Part shown: positions 43,267 to 47,646 of the stretch, one piece after another
How the letters are laid out: every line of letters starts with the position of its first letter
Position numbering within the stretch: the first letter of the stretch is position 1
From: Bacillota bacterium
GTDB lineage: Bacteria; Bacillota; Bacilli; Alicyclobacillales; SLC66
Assembly (NCBI GenBank): GCA_021785975.1
Contig: JAJYOE010000007.1
Span: forward strand, 1-47,646
Reading direction: 5' to 3'
Length of the DNA stretch: 47,646 bases
Position numbers and translations under genes: made by a program
Notes under the pieces: generated by a model
What the model was told of the DNA's origin: nothing
Database searches by the model: none
What the model saw: only the letters and a program-made list of their open reading frames with translations

Positions 43267-44097
43267 ATGCTGACAGATTATCATACCCACACAGAAAAAG
43301 GACCTTATACGGTCGAGTGGTTGGAACACTTTTTGAACGTGGCGAATTCCCGTGGGATTGATGAATATGGGGTATCGGAACACGCTTATCGCTTTCAACA
43401 AACTGCTCATTTACTTGATAATCCGTGGACAAGAGAGAGAAGAACGGAAAATCTTGATGAATATTTCAAGATGGTAGAAGACGCGCGAAAAGCGGGGCAC
43501 CATGTTAAATTCGGGATTGAACTTGATTTTATTCCTGGCACTGAGAGTGACTTGGAAAGATTCATCAAGTCCTATCCGTTTGATTACGTGATTGGCTCTG
43601 TGCATTGGTTGGGGGATTTTGGCTTCGATCTACTTGAAATGAAAACCAAATGGGAGAATCGCGACCTCAAGAAAACGTATGACGATTATTTTTCCATCCT
43701 GACTCAAATGGTGGAGAGCAGATTATTTGATTTTGTCGGTCACGCTGATGTGATCAAGGTGTTTGGACATGAACCTGACGATCAGGCTTTTTTGGATGAA
43801 TGGTATGAGCGGCTTTCGGAAACCTTTGCAAAAAACAATGCGGTAATTGAAGTTTCGACTGCAGGTCTGCGTAAACCAGTAGGAAAAATGTATCCTGCGC
43901 CCGGGTTGTTGCAGGCAAGTTTTAAGCGAAATGTACCGATTGTTGTCAATTCAGATGCTCATCGACCTGAAGATGTCGGTGCTGATTATGATCAGGCATT
44001 TTCCTATGTAATGAAGACAGGTTACAAAGAACTGGTTTCCTTTACCAGTCGAAAGAGGTCATTTCATACGATTCATGAACCGAAATCAACTACATAA
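43267..44097 (+). CDS. PHP-domain histidinol-phosphatase-family hydrolase
   Basis: 276 residues. Metal-binding motifs of the HisK-type PHP fold are in order: DYHTHTEKGPY, GVSEHAYRF, GIELDFIPG, YVIGSVHWLGDFGFD, VGHADVIKVFG and NSDAHRPEDVG. It could be histidinol-phosphatase HisJ/HisK or a related phosphoesterase. No other his gene is near, so the biosynthetic role is inferred only. GGGAGAG precedes the ATG. Confidence 0.82.
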   Translation: MLTDYHTHTEKGPYTVEWLEHFLNVANSRGIDEYGVSEHAYRFQQTAHLLDNPWTRERRTENLDEYFKMVEDARKAGHHVKFGIELDFIPGTESDLERFIKSYPFDYVIGSVHWLGDFGFDLLEMKTKWENRDLKKTYDDYFSILTQMVESRLFDFVGHADVIKVFGHEPDDQAFLDEWYERLSETFAKNNAVIEVSTAGLRKPVGKMYPAPGLLQASFKRNVPIVVNSDAHRPEDVGADYDQAFSYVMKTGYKELVSFTSRKRSFHTIHEPKSTT

Positions 44098-44181
44098 TTT
44101 CAGGTGGTTTACAGGTTAATGTATTATGATCTATCCAATGCATGAACAGCTAACTCCCGTTGGATGTACATGCCTCAGCCC

Positions 44182-44216
44182 AAAAAACCTTCTCCGTTAA
44201 GTGAGGAGGTTTTTTT
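44182..44216 (+). terminator. Rho-independent terminator after the PHP gene
   Basis: CCTTCTC pairs with GAGGAGG (one wobble), flanked by six A on the left and seven T on the right. It should also work on the other strand. Confidence 0.88.
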
Positions 44217-44248
44217 GTAGTATGCTATAGGCAAGGGGGTGGTTTTGT

Positions 44249-45199
44249 TTGTTTGTGTTGTTTTATCGAATCATGCAAACAATTACTCGCCGGTCCGCGT
44301 TGTACATTACACTCGTTGCTTTTATTTGTATCATTATTGGAGCCATTCTTTTTTCACATTTTGAGAATGAATCAATTTGGACTGCTCTTTACTGGTCTAT
44401 CACCACAGCGACTACGGTAGGTTACGGCGATGTATCTCCTGTAAATACAATCGGTAGAGTCATTGCCATAGGACTAATGATTACCAGCATTCCTTTGTTT
44501 GGTGCGGTGTTTTCTACATTGGCCGGAAGTATTGTTGAAGCTCGATTCAGGAGGTTGATGGGAATGGAGTTGTTTGGGCCATTAAAAAATCATGTTCTTA
44601 TTTTAGGAGATAGTGACGAGAGACTGACTGTCATTGATTCACTAAAATCAAAACGCCATATTGTAGTCGTCTCTGAAGACGTTGATCCTACAACACTTCC
44701 CACTGGTGTTTCTTGTATTAAAGGAGATCCTAGAGAACTTTCGGTATTATCTAAGGTGAAGCCAAGTCAAGCCCGCCATGCTTTGATTATTGGATCAAGA
44801 GACGGCGATATTCTAGAAATAGCCATCGCATTAAAGGAATTGGCTCCTCACCTTTCAGTGACTGTCAGTACCAAATCTATGCTGGCTTCCCGTGCACTTA
44901 AAGCGATTGGAATATCGAATACTTTAGTATGGCAAGAATTGCTCGGACATACATTGGCTAAGAGTTTACAAGCGCCACATGCTGCAGATTTATTGATGCA
45001 AATGGTGAATTCTGAAGAGTTTGTTATTCAAGAGATAAACGTTACTGATGAGTATATAGGGAAAACATTAAGTGAACTTAAATCCTCTTATGGTGGCTAC
45101 GTGTTAGGATTGGTACAAAATAATAACGTCATCCTTGGTGTAAGAAGAAATCCTGTCATCGAGCGTGGTGCTCAGCTATTGGTCTTACAGGAACAATAA
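44249..45199 (+). CDS. Two-span potassium channel with RCK (TrkA-N/TrkA-C) domain
   Basis: 316 residues. First span at about 17-36, pore helix and selectivity filter TATTVGYGD (53-61), second span at about 68-90. A cytoplasmic NAD-binding-type RCK domain begins HVLILGDSDERL, and a C-terminal TrkA-C-like part follows (EINVTDEYIGKTLSELK). This is the MthK/YugO layout. It conducts K+ and is gated by ligand binding to RCK. The TTG start after AAGGGGG is the best placed of several. Its base composition is slightly more AT-rich than its neighbours. Confidence 0.92.
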   Translation: MFVLFYRIMQTITRRSALYITLVAFICIIIGAILFSHFENESIWTALYWSITTATTVGYGDVSPVNTIGRVIAIGLMITSIPLFGAVFSTLAGSIVEARFRRLMGMELFGPLKNHVLILGDSDERLTVIDSLKSKRHIVVVSEDVDPTTLPTGVSCIKGDPRELSVLSKVKPSQARHALIIGSRDGDILEIAIALKELAPHLSVTVSTKSMLASRALKAIGISNTLVWQELLGHTLAKSLQAPHAADLLMQMVNSEEFVIQEINVTDEYIGKTLSELKSSYGGYVLGLVQNNNVILGVRRNPVIERGAQLLVLQEQ

Positions 45200-45217
45200 T
45201 ATAAAGCGGGTGAAGCG

Positions 45218-46084
45218 ATGCAATTTTTTATCGTTGACGTATTTGCGAATGCAAAATATCAAGGCAACCCACTAGCCGTAGTGATTCCCGACAGACCCAT
45301 CGAAACGATTGAGATGCAGCAAATCGCAAACGAGATCCACTTTTCTGAAACTACCTTCATCATGTCGGGGAAAAAAGAGAATGGGGGATATGATGTCCGC
45401 ATTTTCTCTCCGGAAGTCGAACTTCCTTTTGCAGGACACCCGACGCTGGGAACCGCTTTTGTCATCTCAAAAATGATCGAAAATGGCACTTCGCCTACCG
45501 TGTGGTTAAATCTGAAAGTCGGACAAATTCCTGTGACGGTATCGGAAGATGAGTGGACGATGCACCAAAATCAACCTACTTTCGACAGGATCATTGAGAA
45601 CACTCATCAGGTGGCAGAAATGGTGAATCTGCATGCAAGTGATATTGATGATCGTTTTCCTATTCAGGTCACTTCCACAGGTCTGCCTTCTTTGATCGTC
45701 CCTTTGAAAAGCCTTTCCGCTCTCCAAAAATGTCAAGTTGATCATCATCAATTTCAGGTATTTATGGAACATCAGATCAAAGCAAATGTCCTTTTATTTA
45801 CCAGAGACGAAAGTGCCTCAACGCCACAATTGCGTGTCAGGGTTTTTGTGGACGAAACAGGTTTTTTTGAAGATCCTGCAACCGGAAGCGCAAATGGCAA
45901 TCTTGCTGCTTACGTCTTAAAGCATCGCTATTTTCGATCTAATCATGTTCAATATAAAGTTCTGCAAGGAGTGGAAATGGGTCGACCTTCTCTATTAAAC
46001 GTCGATGCTTCCATACAAGAAGGACTTTACCAACTGTTGATTGGTGGAAAGGTATGCTTTGTAGCCAAGGGAGATTGGGAGTAA
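45218..46084 (+). CDS. PhzF family isomerase/epimerase-like protein
   Basis: 288 residues. The DAP-epimerase-like fold is marked by FIVDVFANAKYQGNPLAVV, the catalytic Glu44 in HFSETTF, RIFSPEVELPFAGHPTLGTAF and FFEDPATGSANGNLAAY. PhzF itself acts in phenazine synthesis, but no other phz gene is present and most family members have unknown substrates. It lies 18 bases after the K+ channel gene. Confidence 0.9.
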   Translation: MQFFIVDVFANAKYQGNPLAVVIPDRPIETIEMQQIANEIHFSETTFIMSGKKENGGYDVRIFSPEVELPFAGHPTLGTAFVISKMIENGTSPTVWLNLKVGQIPVTVSEDEWTMHQNQPTFDRIIENTHQVAEMVNLHASDIDDRFPIQVTSTGLPSLIVPLKSLSALQKCQVDHHQFQVFMEHQIKANVLLFTRDESASTPQLRVRVFVDETGFFEDPATGSANGNLAAYVLKHRYFRSNHVQYKVLQGVEMGRPSLLNVDASIQEGLYQLLIGGKVCFVAKGDWE

Positions 46085-46122
46085 GATTGGCACATGTTGT
46101 CAATTTCAGGAGGGGTATATTG

Positions 46123-46263
46123 ATGGCAAAAATGAAAGCGTTTTAATTTTTCCAACGTGGAGGGCCACTCGAAGAAGCGCAAACAGCTTTTGATCGGATA
46201 ATTTGTGCAAAAGCGAAATTTATGACCGTTTTGACAATGACTCATAATGGACAAACGAGGTGA
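46123..46263 (+). pseudogene. Possible degraded small gene interrupted by one stop
   Basis: A strong AGGAGGGG site precedes ATG at 46123, but the frame stops after seven codons at a TAA (46144-46146) inside T-rich sequence. The same frame then stays open for 38 codons (reading FFQRGGPLEEAQTAFDRI and onward) to a TGA at 46261, which lies within the leader of the esterase gene. A good ribosome site, an early stop beside T runs and a protein-like continuation suggest a broken 45-codon gene or a sequencing slip. A resemblance to small sporulation proteins such as Cse60 is only a guess. It could instead be non-coding leader. Confidence 0.35.
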
Positions 46264-46267
46264 GGAA

Positions 46268-47041
46268 ATGGCGCTGATCCAATGTCACTTTTATTCAGAA
46301 GTACTTGAATTAAACACCACGATGACTGTCATTTTGCCACAGCATACGAACACACAAATAGGCAAGCAAAATGTCAGCGATGACGGCAACTATCCTACAC
46401 TTTATCTGCTTCATGGAAGAACAGATGACGATACGATTTGGTTGCGCCGCACTTCCATTGAAAGATATGTGGCCCCCCTAGGTCTGGCAGTGATTATGCC
46501 GCAGGTTCATCTCAGCTATTATACTGACATGGCTTATGGCAACCGATATTTTACTTTTATTAGTGAAGAATTACCGAGTATTGCTCAGTCTTTTTTCCAC
46601 TTGTCTAATGAGCGGGAAGACAATTTTGTCGCAGGATTATCGATGGGAGGATATGGAGCCATGAAACTTGCGCTCAGGCATCCTGATCGGTTTTCGGCAG
46701 CAGCCAGCTTATCAGGAGTGCTAGATATTGCTAATGAAACCTGGTTTAGAACGAACAAGAGTTATCCGCTGATTTTTGGCGAAGATTCGATAAAAGGTTC
46801 TGATAACGACTTGTTATGGTTGCTTGAAAAGTGTGACAAAATGGAGGAACCAAAACCCAAACTTTATCAGTGTTGCGGCACTGAGGATTTTCTATACGAA
46901 CAAAATTCGGTGTTCAGGCAAACCTGTGAAAAAATGAGTTTTGATTACACGTATGAAGAAGGTCCCGGGACTCATGACTGGGCATACTGGGATGCAAAAA
47001 TTCAGGATGTGCTGACATGGTTGCCGCTGCGTCAATCATAA
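46268..47041 (+). CDS. Alpha/beta-hydrolase esterase (EstA / S-formylglutathione hydrolase-like)
   Basis: 257 residues. [25 protein letters not shown] matches the D-esterase family oxyanion region. The nucleophile Ser125 lies in [14 protein letters not shown], an Asp in GTEDFLY, and His in GTHDWAYWD completes the triad. Relatives include lactic-acid-bacterial tributyrin esterase and FrmB. The substrate is unknown. ATG at 46268 is just after GAGGTGAGG; an ATG at 46247 lacks a site. No signal peptide. Confidence 0.88.
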   Translation: MALIQCHFYSEVLELNTTMTVILPQHTNTQIGKQNVSDDGNYPTLYLLHGRTDDDTIWLRRTSIERYVAPLGLAVIMPQVHLSYYTDMAYGNRYFTFISEELPSIAQSFFHLSNEREDNFVAGLSMGGYGAMKLALRHPDRFSAAASLSGVLDIANETWFRTNKSYPLIFGEDSIKGSDNDLLWLLEKCDKMEEPKPKLYQCCGTEDFLYEQNSVFRQTCEKMSFDYTYEEGPGTHDWAYWDAKIQDVLTWLPLRQS

Positions 47042-47045
47042 AGTG

Positions 47046-47079
47046 AAGTGCCCTATTCCCAAAGAGGAGTAGGGCACTT
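47046..47079. terminator. Bidirectional terminator between convergent genes
   Basis: A perfect ten-pair stem (47046-47055 with 47070-47079) lies between the esterase gene and the minus-strand gene ending at 47086. The flanking T-tracts are short on both sides. Confidence 0.7.
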
Positions 47080-47085
47080 TAACTT

Positions 47086-47361
47086 CTACCAATACAACCT
47101 GTATGCGAGTGCACCAAGCGTCAGTCCTGTTAATGCACCAAATGCGAAATATGCGCCTGGCACATACACAAGTTCCAGTTTTGCTTCCCTTTCATCCGCT
47201 TGATCACTAACTAATCTATTGATAGGGTGACAGTTCAACAGATACACACCAGTCGGTGTAACCATGCTGACTATACCTTGATAGACAACACCGTTCTGAT
47301 GATACACGAATACCTGCTTGCCCTCATATCTTCTGGCATGATAGTAAAGTGGGTGATACAT
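47086..47361 (-). CDS. Small LSm-like protein with C-terminal membrane segment
   Basis: 91 residues. MYHPLYYHARRYEGKQVFV, then VVYQGIVSMVTPTGVYLLNC, resembles an Sm/LSm-type beta barrel pattern. The C-terminus AYFAFGALTGLTLGALAYRLYW is a probable membrane segment or amphipathic anchor. I do not know a function. ATG at 47361 has GGAGGGGAG just upstream; an in-frame ATG at 47397 is less well placed. From here to the window end (47362-47646) I see no further gene. Confidence 0.7.
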   Translation of the reverse strand: MYHPLYYHARRYEGKQVFVYHQNGVVYQGIVSMVTPTGVYLLNCHPINRLVSDQADEREAKLELVYVPGAYFAFGALTGLTLGALAYRLYW

Positions 47362-47646
47362 CTTGCTTCTCCCCTCCTCCTTCCCCTGTCTATGCATCGT
47401 ATGTGACCAGATGTCGTTATGAATGGGGAGATAACCCTGTCCATTTTTTCAGTGAGTATTTCACTAAGAAAATTTTAAATATTCGCATTTTAATGACTGT
47501 ATACATCACTCATCCATACTATTTTAATGAGAAATAAATAGACATTGTAAACTATTGCGTAGTCTTAAATAACCACCTAAATAGCACAAATGCACGTAGA
47601 TTGAAATTGGTAAATGGCTTATCTTCTAAACGTAATAAAGTAATTA

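Noticed and set aside
43267-44097. Histidine biosynthesis cluster around the PHP phosphatase
   Set aside because: No other his gene within the window; the neighbours are resDE and a K+ channel.
45218-46084. Phenazine biosynthesis locus
   Set aside because: Only a PhzF-family protein is present. This family is widespread without phenazine genes.
47398-47537. Plus-strand reading frame of about 60 residues at the right edge
   Set aside because: It begins inside the promoter and start region of the minus-strand LSm-like gene, has no ribosome site and reads low-complexity, AT-driven residues.

Overview
The window looks like a chromosomal segment of an endospore-forming member of the Bacillota (class Bacilli). 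The sporulation genes (spoIIAA-spoIIAB-sigF, spoVAC-AD-AE, spmA-spmB, a ytfJ/gerW homologue, a sleB-type lytic enzyme) show this directly. So do strong AGGAGG-type ribosome-binding sites, frequent TTG and GTG starts, and a gene order that follows the Bacillus subtilis block yqjC-yqjD-yqjE / nudF-yqxK / xerD-deoB-dacF-spoIIA-spoVA-lysA-rib-scpAB-dacB-spmAB-rluB-resDE. I cannot name the species. A lineage outside Bacillus proper, for example Alicyclobacillaceae-like, is a guess based on the compact and partly rearranged order. I see no phage, insertion sequence, CRISPR array, rRNA or tRNA.

Layout. 1-7.1 kb: a heterodimeric ABC exporter cut by the left edge, a LysM/SleB wall hydrolase, a Uma2-type nuclease-fold protein, a YyaL/DUF255 protein and a DUF2103-like protein. 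7.1-13.4 kb: malate dehydrogenase, then a divergent methylmalonyl-CoA operon (mutase catalytic subunit; a fusion of the B12-binding subunit to methylmalonyl-CoA epimerase; an acyl-CoA carboxyltransferase; a YqjE-like M20 peptidase). 13.4-17 kb: a tiny minus-strand gene resembling mciZ, nudF, an endonuclease-Q-like PHP protein, an RNHCP zinc protein, alanine dehydrogenase and a 50-residue membrane peptide. 17-28.2 kb: xerD, deoB, pdp, dacF, a convergent HTH-TPR regulator, spoIIA, spoVA and lysA. 28.2-37.3 kb: a D,D-carboxypeptidase divergent from an FMN-riboswitch-controlled ribDE-ribBA-ribH operon. That operon runs through overlapping genes into a methyltransferase, an M50 protease, scpA, scpB, a DUF2953 gene and ytfJ. 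37.4-43.2 kb: dacB-spmA-spmB-rluB and resD-resE. 43.2-47.6 kb: a PHP phosphatase, a K+ channel with an RCK domain, a PhzF-like protein, a possible broken small gene, an esterase and an LSm-like membrane protein. The last 285 bases (47362-47646) are AT-rich and I see no gene in them.

How the genes work together. Mutase, epimerase and carboxyltransferase are three of the steps linking propionyl-CoA and succinyl-CoA, and malate dehydrogenase lies next door. Biotin carboxylase, biotin carrier and the MeaB chaperone are not in the window. The central block couples forespore sigma-factor control (SpoIIAB/SpoIIAA/SigF) to cortex and spore-core functions (DacF, DacB, SpmAB, SpoVA, YtfJ). The least expected items are the MutB-epimerase fusion, the unlisted mciZ-like gene, the NprR-shaped HTH-TPR gene wedged between dacF and spoIIA with a palindrome in the shared upstream region, several well-translated tiny genes, and Shine-Dalgarno-masking stems before dacF and spoVAC. 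Most of the window is conserved housekeeping and sporulation DNA. I do not see a clear new defence or biosynthetic system.
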